A stretch of 64,000 nt of DNA, taken from contig JAOPHQ010004276.1 of the NCBI GenBank assembly GCA_030340625.1, positions 1 to 64,000 of the forward strand, in the 5' to 3' direction. This document shows, one piece after another, positions 33,487-44,937 of the stretch; the stretch's first letter is position 1; the number at the start of each line of letters is the position of its first letter. A program made the position numbers and the translations under genes. Below the pieces are notes generated by a model that saw only the letters and a list, made by a program, of their open reading frames with translations, searched no databases and had not been told where the DNA came from. The DNA is from Merluccius polli. Taxonomy: Eukaryota > Chordata > Actinopteri > Gadiformes > Merlucciidae.

Positions 33487-34463
33487 TACAGTTTTTGGCT
33501 CTATTGGTTTGGCTCATTTCTTGAAACAGAAATTACATTCTCAAAACAACATGGAGAAACCTCCAAACCACTTGGCAATTGTTCACAACAGAATTGAATT
33601 TCTCACTAATTTCATCACATTGGAAATGTCTTAGTACATCTTTGCAAATGATTAAGTACAGGTAGCCTACAGTTAGCACAGTTAGCCTACATTTAGTACA
33701 ATTTCCAAGTGAATAGACCTTGTTGATCTAAACTGATTGTTGATTCTCAGTCTAATGGTTGTTCTCTCCAAAACATGTCAGCATCATTTCATTGTATAAG
33801 TTATGACATGCACAATAGTCTGTTCAATTGTCAAAATTAGTCAAGAACCTAATACCATGAATACCATATATGAATCTCTTGGAACACATGATAAATTGAT
33901 TAATTGACAGCTAGGTGAAAATAGAACTTGACTAACGATGGAGGAGTTTCACACATCTCAGATGACCAATCAAACAATATGTTTAGTTACCTGGCAGGTG
34001 CTGTCCATGATTGTGAATGCTGCCAAACATGTATATATAGAGCTTGACCAGGACCAGTACAATTTCTGAACATGGAGGCACCTGGCCAAGTAAATGAACA
34101 AGGGCAACTGCCTGCTCAAGGAAGAGGAGGAAGAAAAAGAGGAGGAGGAGGAGGAGGAGGAGGAGGAGGGGTGCATGGTGGTAGAATAGGGGGAAGAGGC
34201 CGAGGAGCACGAAGACACCATGCTGTCCCGGATGAAATTCGGGCCACACTTATAGACCATGTTATCAACCATCGCCTCACAATGGCGGAGGCAGGTCGCC
34301 GAGTGCAGCCTAATGTGCCCCGCTCTACAGTCTGCTCCATCATCCAAACCTTTCGCAGGGGAAAACAGGTTTGTACTCAGTCAACGATGGAATTATATGT
34401 TGAATAGGACAGGACACTGTGCATAAAGCAAGAGATGTATTTATTTACTCATTTACCTATTCA

Positions 34464-34495
<32 letters not shown>

Positions 34496-37087
34496 TAGGC
34501 CTACAGTAATATCTTGCCTCAATGGGATGTTATGACACTAAAAATGACAAGAAAAATATTGGAGAAAATAAACTATCAAATTATTGATGATGCAGTCGTA
34601 TTACAGTCACTGTGCAGTGATGCATTAGAATTGTGGTAAAGTTACTGTAAGTAAAACAACAATACAATTACATTGGTAACTCATTCTGTAAGAAATATAT
34701 AAGGCATACATTACGAATGGTAATACAGTGTTGTCCTTTGAATTGTATGTCTAGGATTGGACGACAACCTTGCACGGTTGGCAGAGGAAAACTTCTCAAT
34801 GACCAACAAGAACAAGACATCTGTAACATGGTGATGGCAAATAATGCCATCACACTGAGACAGATCCGCACTGCAATCATAGAAGACAATGCCATATTCC
34901 AAAATGTCAACTCTATAAGCATTTCCACAATAAACTGGATATTGAACAAGCATCAGATGACCATGAAGCAACTTTACAGGGTACCATTTGAGAGGAACTC
35001 TGATAGAGTGAAAGAGCTGCAGTACCAGTATGTACATGTAAGTCAGTTACTGGTTGTCTATCATTATAACCTTTTGTGGTTCCCAAACTTTTTTGGCTTC
35101 AGTACCCCCTTTACCTGATGTCTGAATCCAAGTTGCTTTATCTGACTTCAACATTTTGCCTAAAAACTGCAACAGAAAACTGCAGCTTATCATTATAATC
35201 CTTATTTTGAAGAATATAACATACAGTAAGGAAAGGGGTCAAGTAGCTGCAATTAGTACCTCCCAAGCAGATCTATCTAATACTGTGGGTTTTACTGTAA
35301 CATTTCAGTATGTCTAGTCATTGATGATTTCCCCCTTTCTCTCAAATACCTTCTGTAGTACCTCTGCGTAAGCCTATCCCTAAGGGTAAATGTACCCCAG
35401 GTTTGGAACCACTGGAGTAGTGGTCAGTAGTATATTGAACTTGTGGAGGAGAACATAGAACATTCCTATGTAATTTTCTGTTACTGTATGACTCTTCTGT
35501 ATGACTGATTTGATGATTTTTTTTTACTCTATTGTAGAGAATAATGGCATTGGAAGAAAACGAGACCCCTCACATCCTCGTGTTTGTGGATGAAGCTGGC
35601 TTCAACCTGGCCAAGGGCCGAAGACGTGGCCGTAATATTATTGGCCACCGGGCCACGGTGGATGTCCCAGGCCAGCGTGGGGGCAATATAACTATGTGTG
35701 CTGCCATTTCTGAGAATGGTGTGGCCACTCACATCCCCAGTCTTGGCCCATACAATACACAGAAGCTCCTCATCTTCTTGGACCGCCTTCATTCTGATTT
35801 GATCCCTGAAAAATGAGAGAGATCTTGTAGGGCCTCACCTACCAAAGTATGTAATTGTGTGGGACAATGTGAATTTCCACCATGGCCCACTCATCAGGGC
35901 CTGGTTCACTACTCATCCAAGGATGGTCATGGTGTTCCTACCACCTTACTCTCCTTTCCTCAATCCTATTGAGGAGTTTTTCTCCGCTTGGAGGTGGAAA
36001 GTGTATGAGCATCAGGCTCAAAATCAGAGGTCCCTGCTCCATGCAATGGACGCTGCGTGTGATGATATTACAGGAGATCAGTGCAGGGGATGGTTGCGAC
36101 ATGCACGCCGTTTCTTCCCTCGTTGCATCGCAAGGGAGAATATACGCTGTGATGTGGACGAGAATCTGTGGCCAGACAGACGGCAGCATGTGGATGGCCA
36201 GGAGGGCGAGGATGGTGGCCAGGAGAGGGAGGGTGAGGACAGCGACCAGTGAAGAAATGTTAGTTTTGAATCTCCAGCTATATTTACAGCACTGTAGGCT
36301 ACATATCATTTTCCTTGTTCTTTGTTTATGTGTTTATATTACAGTATATTGTGCTGTATACATTTTCTTTTAACTCTGATGTATGGAAGTCACTTTATGT
36401 GTGAATAAAAATGGTTACAATTTCCTTGGCAGTATGAGTGCAATGTGTAATGTCAAACCTTGGAGGGTACTCTTACCGTAAAATCCTGTTTTTTTTTTCA
36501 GTTTTATACACAATTGTATTCTGTTAGCTAGACGAAAAAAAACTAGTACAGTAACCATTGTCAAAGGACTGGGCTAAAGACTGAGAGGTGGACATGAGGG
36601 ATATGGTCCTCTGCCATAGTGACAAAACATCTAAACATTTTGACTTGCAGTGCTTACACAATGCCAAAGGGACAATGTATTTTGGGGGCACTGACTATTT
36701 ACATGAGAAAGGAATTTAGTTTTGACACATGAGTGAACTGTTTTGGGAGAGATATGAGCTTTTGCAGGTGAACCATGGTGTTGTGCTGAACCATCCAGGT
36801 TATTTTAGCAAAAGCACCAAGAGTGTTGAGAACATCCGGTCTGCTTCGAGAAATGAGCCAAAGCAATTGAGAAGGATCTTTTGCCTTTTGGTGGCACTGA
36901 CTATTTATATGGGAAAGGAATTTAGTTTTGAAGTATGAGTGAACTGTTTTGGGAGAGATATGAGCTTTTGCAAGTGAACTATGGTGTCGTGCTAAACTGT
37001 AAGACTGTTTTGCCAAATTATCTTAGAGTTTTGAGAATGTAATTTCTGTTTCGAGAAATGAGCCAAACCAATAGAGAAAAACTGTCA
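33487..37087 (+). mobile_element. Intron-containing Tc1/mariner-type transposon
   Basis: Inverted repeats: left TACAGTTTTTGGCTCTATTGG (from 33487), right the inverse ending ...CCAATAGAGAAAAACTGT (37085). They share GGTTTGGCTCATTTCT and AAACAGAAATTACATTCTC. TA at the left end is the expected target base pair; the right one reads CA. The transposase at 34072-36252 has three exons. At the right side the terminal 190 bp is tandemly duplicated (about 36690-36880 and 36885-37085). The element lies inside the XPG-bearing element. Confidence 0.7.
34072..36252 (+). pseudogene. IS630/Tc1/mariner transposase, DDE, three exons, frameshifted
   Basis: Exon 1 (34072-34368) encodes an RGG-like and poly-Gly leader followed by a helix-turn-helix segment (PDEIRATLIDHVINHRLTMA). 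The donor is CAG|GTTTGT. Exon 2 (from about 34755, after CTAG, to about 35036) encodes a second DNA-binding part (QDICNMVMANNAITLRQIR). Exon 3 (from 35539) carries the catalytic core: FVDEAGFNL (first D), VWDNVNFH (second D, about 35862) and LNPIEEFF (E, about 35965), about 35 residues between the last two. A one-base change in an A run near 35808 puts a stop (35814) between the first D and the second. The tail is acidic. Joining exon 1 to exon 2 also needs a phase change, so a second lesion or a different splice site exists. Confidence 0.7.
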
Positions 37088-37429
37088 AATAAAGAATAAA
37101 TTCATTAGAACTGTGTGGTACTGTAAAATTAGTCAAAACAGGCCACGTGAAGGCTCAGTACCGCTAACCCCTTTCATTTTTTGGTATTTTATTGTTTTTA
37201 TATTTTTTTTAATATATTTTTTTTGCCTTTTGTTTTTTAGATATTTTTTAAATACTTTTCTTATTTATACATATCTTTTTCTATTTTCTTCAGTTGCTTC
37301 CTCTTATGGTTTATTTTTTATATTCTTTTGCACTGTGACCTTCACTAGATAAACCATTAGTCGTCACTCTCTTCCTCCCATAGAGGTTGATTATAGTGAT
37401 TCTCACAATTCCCAACTTGACATGGTCCA
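37088..37429. other. T-rich spacer
   Basis: A T-rich block (37176-37330) with no coding signal, between the nested transposon and the nuclease pseudogene. Confidence 0.4.
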
Positions 37430-38433
37430 CAATTCAAGTGAATCAGTACTATTTCCACCAAACAAAACTGCCATTGCCTTGGTCCCATGGTCCTCTATGA
37501 CATTCCTTGCTTGATGTGGGAGCAGAAACACATTTGCACAGGACTGGATGGTTGATTCCCCATTCACAAGTTTTTGAAATGCTGTCTGTTTGCCAACACT
37601 AAAAATCTGTGAAGTTGTGAAATGAAGTCACATCCTGTGAAGGCATGAACAAACAGCAATTGGGAACACAAGTCACTACCCAGGACTTGTTTTATCTCAC
37701 TGATGTTGTACACTTTAGTGGCTTTGGACTTGTCTGACGAAAATAGAAGCCTCTATTGTTCGTCCCAGCATAGTAGAGAATGAGCAAATCTGTATCCTCT
37801 CCTATCAAGTGGGCTGATGTTCTGAGGCCTTGACTGCAGCTTTGACAATGTCAATGTCTGCATCACCTGATGCATTGATAACAGTGCAGCCCTTCTTCTC
37901 AAGCTCCATGGTCATAAGATTGAGTCCAGTTTGTTGGAAGATCTGGAAAGGAAATCATCCTTTCTTCCCACAAACTCAGTCTCTGCATTTAATTTAACAA
38001 TGGGGTGAGTGTTTGCACCACGTCTCATATGAGTATTGCCTTTGATGGAAGGATCTTCGCTATAACCATCAAAAACGACTGTTGCTTTACCATAATTGCA
38101 TTTGGTAAAGTCTGCATATGACTGTGCAATGGCACCGTAACTGTCACCCCTTTTCCATGCCAAGCGGTGAACCAGGGAGCCACCATCAAGGACATAATGC
38201 TCAGTTGGTGGGATGGAATCCAGGACGGTTTTGTTAGACTTCTTGCTTGAGAACTCAGTGACTGCCTTGCCTTCGAACAGGGCTGCAGGAAATGAGCAGA
38301 GCTCATAGCTCATTACATCTTCCAGTGAAAACTGTCCAGTTTTCGACATGATCAGGAACTGAAGGGAATCAAAGAGTTTGCTAAAAAATACGGTTTTGTT
38401 AGCTACCTTGCGTTGTCTTCCAGTTGCTGCCAT
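37430..38433 (-). pseudogene. XPG/FEN1-like nuclease of transposon origin
   Basis: Met at 38433 opens 173 codons to 37912: MAATGRQRKVANK, then PTEHYVLDGGSLVHRLAW, KATVVFDGYSEDPS, HMRRG. The downstream region continues in other frames with CTVINASGDADIDIV (about 37870), GEDTDLLILYYAG (about 37800) and HAFTGCDF (about 37640). This Asp series (LDGG, FDGY, GDAD, EDTDLL, GCD) is the pattern of PIN/XPG-type 5' nucleases and matches a protein family widespread in repeats of fish and invertebrates. It is broken by one stop directly after 37912, a further stop and frameshift near 37810 and a stop near 37690. A domesticated gene is unlikely given these lesions. Confidence 0.6.
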
Positions 38434-38889
38434 AGGTAAGGTCCAGCGTTAAAAACGTTATTTTAAGTAACTCCTTGTAGACAAACAATGTTCCCAGTGC
38501 TGGAGTTCATGTAGGGACCCTGATTATACTACGAGCAAAGTATCATGTTGTGTCGAGCCTTCTTAGTATTTTAAAAATAGCGATTTTGATTAGCTCGCTA
38601 GCATCTAGCTTTCATTACATTGCACGTAATTGACTAGGGTTTAGTTAGCATGGTTGCTAGCGACGTTATTACTAAATGTTTCTACTCATATGACTCATGT
38701 CACCGACCTCTCCAGACTCTTCGACTGATTTTAGGCCCGATGTGTCCTCGCCTTTACATGACAGGCTAAATCGATCTCTGGTTCACCCCAAACAAATATA
38801 AAACCTTACAGTAATCTCACAAAATCATGTTTTCCATAAGTATGTAATCATGTCAGTGCAATTCAGACAAGTCCAATGGATTCATAGAC
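38434..38889. other. Non-coding flank within the XPG-bearing element
   Basis: Upstream region of the nuclease pseudogene, probably its promoter/5'UTR area. No specific site recognised. Confidence 0.3.
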
Positions 38890-40183
38890 CCAGAAAACAT
38901 GGGGTTAGACACCAAGATTACTTGGCTAGGTGAAGGAGTTAGGGTATTTTAAGGGCTTCCTGCCCATCTTAGACGCCATCTTGAAAATTACACCTTTCTA
39001 GTGGTCAAACTTTGGTAAACTTTTAGTATGTTATTGAGGACATCTAATACTACAAAACACACCTGAGAAACCTTTTGTTAGAAACCTTTAGAATTACTTT
39101 GGGGTTAGGTGTTTTTTTTCATATCTGCAGCTGTCTAAAAGGAGTGATAGAGGTAGTGGTAGTGAATGCAGTGCAACTGAGGTTGAGTGCAGGTACATGT
39201 CTTGCCACATGTCTGATTCTATGTCCATTCCCAGAACCATGTGACTAGAAAGGTAAATGAGCTACATCCAATTTAGATTGCCAGATGAAATAATTCTATG
39301 CAACAGAAATTAATTTCTCTGCCAATATGGAGTAGGGACATTCACTATGGCCGTGTTTACATGAGAGAGGTATCTAAATTCACATGTAGGGGCAGTATAC
39401 GAGAGATCCCCTCCCTGAGCTACTACCTTACTGTGGTGGAGGGGGTTTTGTGTGTCCCAAATGACCCCCAGGAGCTCAGTTGTCGGGGGGATTTTATGCC
39501 CCTGGTAGGGTCACCCATGGCAAACAGGTCCGGGGGGAGGAGCCAGACAAAGGGTAGCTCAAAAGACCCCTTATGCTGAGAAAAATAAATGGTTTTCCAT
39601 GTCCATCACCCGGACGTGGGTCACCGGGACCCCCCCCCCCTGGCCAGGCCTGGGGGTGGGGCTCGGTGGCGAGCGCCTGGTGGCCGGGCCTGTACCCATG
39701 GGGCCCGGCCGGGCACAGCCTGAAGAGACGACATGGGACGCCCTTCCCGCAGACCTCACCACCAGCAGGAGGGGGCCAAAGGGGTCGGGTGCAATGTGAG
39801 CTGGGGCAGCGGCCGAAGGCGGCCGGACCGAAGGCGGTCCGATCCCTCGGCTGCAGAAGCTAGCTCTAGGGACGTGGAACGTCACCTCTCTGGTGGGGAA
39901 GGAGCCTGAGCTGGTGCACGAGGTTGAGAACTTCCGGCTATATATAGTCGGCCTCACCTCAACGCATAGCAAGGGCTCTGGTCTTCTCGAGAGGGGTTGG
40001 ACTCTCTTCCACTCTGGAGTTGCCACTGGTGAGAGGCACCTAGCAGGGGTGGCAATGCTTATTGCCCCCCCCGGCCTTGGTGCCTGTATGTTGGAGTTTA
40101 CCCTGGTAGACTAAAGGGTAGCCTCCCTCTGCCTGCGGGTGGGGGGACGGATCCTGACTGTTGTTTGTGCCTATGGTCCAAAC

Positions 40184-40729
40184 TAGCCTCGCGAGACCAG
40201 CCTGATCTCGCGAGCTCCATGATATTCCACTCACAGTTCAGTCTGGTATTGCACGACGGAGAAAATTTGGAGCCGATCGGAAAATGATCGTCCAATCAGC
40301 GTTGGTTTTGAGGCGGGGTTCAAGTGTGACGCAATGAGGAGCGACTCTTCAGTCTAAACAACATGGCGGCTTCCGCGGATGTGACCGAGATGCGCGCAGC
40401 TATCGAGCAAGTTGTAGCAGAATTAGAGTTTATTCGTTTTCTAAAAGATGAGCAAAAAGCGACACTGGAGGCTTTTCTCGGAGGAAAAGATGCTTTTGCC
40501 CTTCTCCCGACTTGTTTATTTGATGAGCTTGCCTCGACGCTCTGTTATCACGTCATACTCTTCATTGATCTGATTGGTTGATTTGGCCCCGTCAATCACC
40601 AACATAGGCAGATGGTTTATCCAATCAGCAACCAGTATTTTCGCCCCCTCCCAAAGGCTCTCCAACGGAACGATTCCAGATGGAAATGCTGAGCCAACGC
40701 GAATCATTCCATCTGGCGGAGTCAGGTTA
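40184..40729 (+). mobile_element. Helicase-fragment MITE, copy 4 (546 bp, intact ends)
   Basis: Starts TAGCCTCGCGAGACC and ends GGCGGAGTCAGGTTA. A perfect 9-bp duplication GGTCCAAAC flanks it (40175-40183, 40730-40738), so the insertion into the LINE endonuclease is exact and reversible on paper. Interior order repeats copy 1: CCAATCAG (about 40292), GAGGCGGGG (about 40310), ATGGCGGC start (40363), helicase-like fragment, GATTGG (about 40570). Contains TCGCGAGA palindromes at its left end. Confidence 0.8.
40363..40581 (+). pseudogene. RecQ-like helicase N-terminal fragment in MITE copy 4
   Basis: Best preserved of the fragments: 72 codons from ATG 40363. It reads IRFLKDEQKATLEAFLGG, then KDAFALLPT, reaching the LPT that precedes the GxGKS part of a Walker A box. 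After LLPT the similarity ends abruptly (CLFDEL...), which suggests an internal deletion junction or an exon boundary there. The encoded peptide is too short to be an enzyme. Whether it is transcribed is unknown; the CCAAT and GC boxes upstream would allow it. Confidence 0.55.
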
Positions 40730-43299
40730 GGTCCAAACAGCAGCTCAGAGTATCCACCCTTTTTGGACTCCTTGGAGGGGGTGCTGGAAAGTGCCCCCTC
40801 TGGGGATTCCCTCGTTCTGCTGGGGGACTTCAACGCTCACGTTGGCAGTGACAGTGAGACCTGGAGGGGTGTGATTGGGAGGAACGGCCCCCCCCGATCT
40901 GAACCCGAGGTGGTGTTCTGTTATTGGACTTCTGTGCTCGCCACAGATTGTTCCATAACAAACACCATGTTCAAACATAAGGGTGTCCATATGTGCACTT
41001 GGCACCAGGACACCCTAGGCCGCAGTTCGATGATTGACTTTGTAGTCGTGTCGTCGGACTTGCGGCCGCATGTCTTGGACACTCTGGCGAAGAGAGGGGC
41101 GGAGCTGTCAACTGATCACCAACTGGTGGTGAGTTGGCTACGATGGTGGGGGGAGGAATGCCGGTCAAACCTGGCAGACACAAACGTATTGTGAGGGTCT
41201 GCTGGGAATGTCTGGCAGAGTCTCCTGTCAGAGAGAGCTTCAACTCCCACCTCCAGGAGAGCTTTGACCATGTACCTGGGAAGGCGGGGGACATTGAGTC
41301 CGAGGTGGGCCATGTTCCGCGCCTCCATTGTTAAGGCGGCCGACCGGAGCTGTGGCCGCAAGGTGGTCGGCGCCTGCCGTGGCGGCAATTCCCGAACCCG
41401 CTGGTGGACAATGGCGGTGAGGGATGCCGTCAAACTGAAGAAGGAGTCCTATAGGACCTTTTTGGCCTGTGGGACCCGCAGCAGGCAGGTACCGGCAGGC
41501 CAAGCGAAGCACAGCTGCGGCGGTCGCTGAGGCAAAAACCCGGACATGGGAGGAGTTCGGTGAGGCCATGGAGAACGACTTCCGGACGGCTTCGAAGAGG
41601 TTCTGGACCACCATACGGCATCTCAGGAGGGGGAAGCAGTGCATCATCAACACTGTGTATGGTGGAGACGGTGCGCTGCTGACCTCGACTTGGGACGTTG
41701 TGGATCAGTGGAAGGAATACTTCGAAGACCTCCTCAATCCCACCGACACGCCTTCCGGTAAGGAAGCAGGGCCTGGGGACTCAGGTGTGGGCTCTCCTAT
41801 CTCTGGGGCTGAGGTCGCCGAGGTGGTCAAAAAGCTCCTCGGTGGCAGGGCCCCGGGGGTGGATGAGGTCCGCCCGGAGTTCCTTAAGGCCCTGAATGTT
41901 GTGGGGCTGTCATGGTTGAGACGACTCTACAGCATCGCGTGGACATCGGGGGCAGTGCCTCTCGATTGGCAGACAGGGGTGGTGGTCCCTCTTTTTAAGA
42001 AGGGGGACCGGAGGATGTGTTCCAACTATAGGAGGATCACACTCCTCAGCTTTCCTGGTAAGGTCTATTCGGGGGTGCTGGAAAGGAGGGTCCATCGGAT
42101 AGTCGAACCTCGGATTCAAGAGGAGCAATGTGGTTTTTGTCCAGGTCGTGGAACGGACCAGCTCTACACCCTCTGCAGGATCCTTGAGGGTTCATGGGAG
42201 TTTGCCCAACTTTTTCCCCATTCGACCGTGTCCCTCGGGGAGTCCTGTGGGGGGTTCTCCGGGAGTATGGGGTATCGGACCCCCTGATACGGGCTGTCCG
42301 TTCCCTGTATGACCGGTGTCAGAGCTTGGTCCGCATTGCCGGTAATAAGTCGGACTTGTTTCCAGTGAGGTTTGGACTCCGCCAGGGCTGCCTTTGTCAC
42401 CGATCCTATTCATAATTTTTATGGACAGGATTTCTAGGCACAGCCAGGGCATTGAGGGGGTCCGGTTTGGGTGACCTCAGGATTGGGTCACTGCTTTTTG
42501 CGGATGATGAGGTCCTGTTGGCTTCATTAGACCGTGACCTCCAACTCTCTCTGGACCGGTTCGCAGCCGAATGTAAAGCGGCCGGGATGAGAATCAGCAC
42601 CTCCAAATCCGTGTCCCATGGTCCTCAACCGGAAAAGGGTGGAGTGCACTCTCCTGGTCAGGGATGAGATCCTGCCGCAAGTGGAGGAGTTCAAGTACCT
42701 TGGGGTCTTGTTCACGAGTGAGGAGAGACTGGAGTGGGAGATCGACAGGCGGATCGGTGCGGCGTCTGCAGTAATGCGGACTCTGCACGGATCCGTTGTG
42801 GTGAAGAGGGAGCTGAGCCGAAAGGCAAAGCTCTCGATTTACTAGTCGATCTTCGTTCCTTCCCTCAACTATGGTCATGAGCTTTGGGTAGTGACCAAAA
42901 GAACAAGAATCGAGGGTGCAAGCCGCCGAAATGAGCTTGCTCCGCAGGGTGACTGGGCTCTCTCTTAGAAATAGGGTGAGAAGCTCGTTCATCCGGGAGG
43001 AGCTCGGAGCAGACCCGCTACTCCTCCGCGTTGAGAGAAGCCAGATGAGGTGGCTTGGGCATCTAGTTAGGATGTCTCCCGGACGCCTCCCTGGTGAGGT
43101 GTTCAGGGCACGTCCCACTGGTAGGAGACCCCGGGGAAGACCCAGGACACACTGCCTGGGAACGCCTCGGGATCCCCCAGGAACAGCTGGACAAAGTGGC
43201 TGGGGAGAGGGAAGTCTGGGCTTCCCTGCTTAGGCTGCTGCCCCCGCGACCCGACCCCAGATAAGCGGAAGAAGACGGAACGGAACGCTATCTAAATTC

Positions 43300-44891
43300 T
43301 ACAACCGAATTTTGATTGTATCGAACGCACGAAAGGCACAATACGCTCACAACCGTCTCAACCTGTTTACATGTAGGGGCAGTTTACGAGAGATCCCTGC
43401 TTGATATGTGCACACACATACAGGTTTAGATTTGTGTTTTCACAATTTCAGAATGGGCGGAGATATAGCGACCGTGGTGTTCCAGTTTACATTGCTTTGG
43501 ATAATACACATAATCATGTTCATTAATAGAAATGCAAGGTTTAGAAAAGTAAGTGTACCGGTTTTTAGAGAAACATCAGTCAGGACGGAGTTGGATACAA
43601 GGTGTTTATTCTGTATTAAACAGAAGAGAAAAACACCATAGGCACTTGCACTACACGGCAACTCTCCAACTCCTCTTTACAATACACAGATGCTCTGAGC
43701 AAAAGTGTGGGAAATTGCAGCATTGCAAACTACAAGTGCAACCTTTAACAATGCCCCAGCTAAAACAAACAAATTAGGAACACAAATAAATAAATAGAGT
43801 AATGAATAATTTAAAATAAAAGAGGTTTTAAAAGAAGTTCACAAAATAATAAAACATGTTAAAATAGATAATGAAAAATTAACTTGGCTACATACTCCCC
43901 TCTGAACTACTCCAGACTTGTTTTTTTTTTTTATCATAGAGTACCATAAATGATACTGTAAAACATACTGTAAAACATACTGTAATAATAAATAGGCGAC
44001 AAAAATATTTTGTCCTTATTAAATCTTTTGCTTTGGACTGTCTCAACTTTTGTATTGAACATAAGTATGTGCGTGAAAAGTCGACTAAACGACTAGTCGT
44101 TGCTACGCTGGGTAGTCGGCACTAGAAATAGTAGTCGGTTAGACGCTTTTTCTTTTCTTTGCGAAAAGCATTTCTTCCAATAGGCCCTATAAACCGTGGG
44201 AAGCACGGCATTCACTATTGATATATGATATATATATATATATATGTGTGCATATAAGCATTAGACCATGCTTTTAATAGGCCTAATTAACCAACGTTAA
44301 ACAACGTGTAGTTTCTGCAAGCATCTAACAATGAATTAAATAATTTCCTTTAATCTGGTTCACAATTCTCCACGTTCTTCACCCCAGTCAGTAACTGTGG
44401 TCATGTCAGGAGTGCTGCAGTTCGCAATCAGTTGGTCTTTTCATGACTTAATTAAAATAGCTGTTTTAATTAGATATAGAATAATAACCATGGATGTATG
44501 AACAAGCTTGTGCTCCCGCTGAAGGATTGAACTCTCAGCTGTTCTAGTCGCTCTGCGCATCCTAGAAATATCACAATTCTGTTTCACAATAAAGAAACCA
44601 TGAGCCACCTGATTATATTTACTTATGTATCACATTTTTTAGATCTACTGAGTTTGAGTGAAAGGCTACAAAAAAGATTAATGAATAAATCCAGCCCGAA
44701 CCCGACGTGAAAAGACCGACCCAACCCAAACCCATCAGGTCTCATCTGGTTGCCCCCCTTTTTCAGGATGGCAGAGTTTGGATCAGCAGGAAACAGACAT
44801 GGCCATGTCAGTCTACTAATCTCAAAGCAGCCAAGCTGTGTTCAGGCAGTGGGGAGTCTCTTTCTTGTACAGCACACTTTCATGCACAAAT

Positions 44892-44937
<46 letters not shown>

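Larger units (their letters stand above)
33069..39133. mobile_element. Large element with long inverted repeats carrying an XPG-like gene
   Basis: 33069-33290 and 38890-39133 are diverged inverse copies of each other (shared strings include CATACTAAAAG, ACCAAAGTTTGA, ACAAAAGGTTTCTCAG, CAGCTGCAAATATG/CATATCTGCAGCTG). Between them lie an XPG/FEN-like nuclease pseudogene (38433-37430, minus) and a nested Tc1/mariner element (33487-37087). XPG-family nuclease genes are known from Academ DNA transposons, so this may be an Academ-like element, but that is inference. Outer boundaries are approximate and no target duplication was identified. Confidence 0.55.
39856..43233 (+). pseudogene. LINE endonuclease-reverse transcriptase, broken
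   Basis: Endonuclease begins GTWNVTSLVGKE (about 39873) and, after the MITE, resumes with LVLLGDFNAHVGS (about 40800-40838) and ends with STDHQLV (about 41107), matching the GDFN and S/TDH motifs of APE-type nucleases. RT follows: GRAPGVDEVRPEFL (about 41845), NYRRITLL (about 42025), GLRQGC (about 42375), LLFADDEVLLAS (about 42492; catalytic FADD) and IDRRIGAASAVMRTL (about 42740). A C-terminal segment has RWLGHLVRM and GRRPRGRPRT (about 43050-43150). Stops (40112, 42285, 42843) and frameshifts (about 41490, 42210, 42440, 42640) inactivate it. Confidence 0.75.
39382..43288 (+). mobile_element. APE-type LINE, near full length (3.9 kb)
   Basis: The 5' part GAGAGATCCCCTCCCTGAGC is a familiar start of a fish LINE, followed by an endonuclease, an RT and a 3' end reading GACCCCAGATAAGCGGAAGA before a short degenerate GGAAC tail. 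TATCTAAATTC lies on both sides (39371-39381 and 43289-43299), a candidate 11-bp target duplication. The clade (RTE/Rex or L2/CR1-like) cannot be fixed by eye. The copy is decayed and its endonuclease is split by a MITE (40184-40729). Confidence 0.75.

Noticed and set aside
43369..43397. Second copy of the LINE 5' string as proof of a 29-bp target duplication
   Set aside because: An 11-bp direct repeat fits the LINE ends better, so this alone is not accepted.
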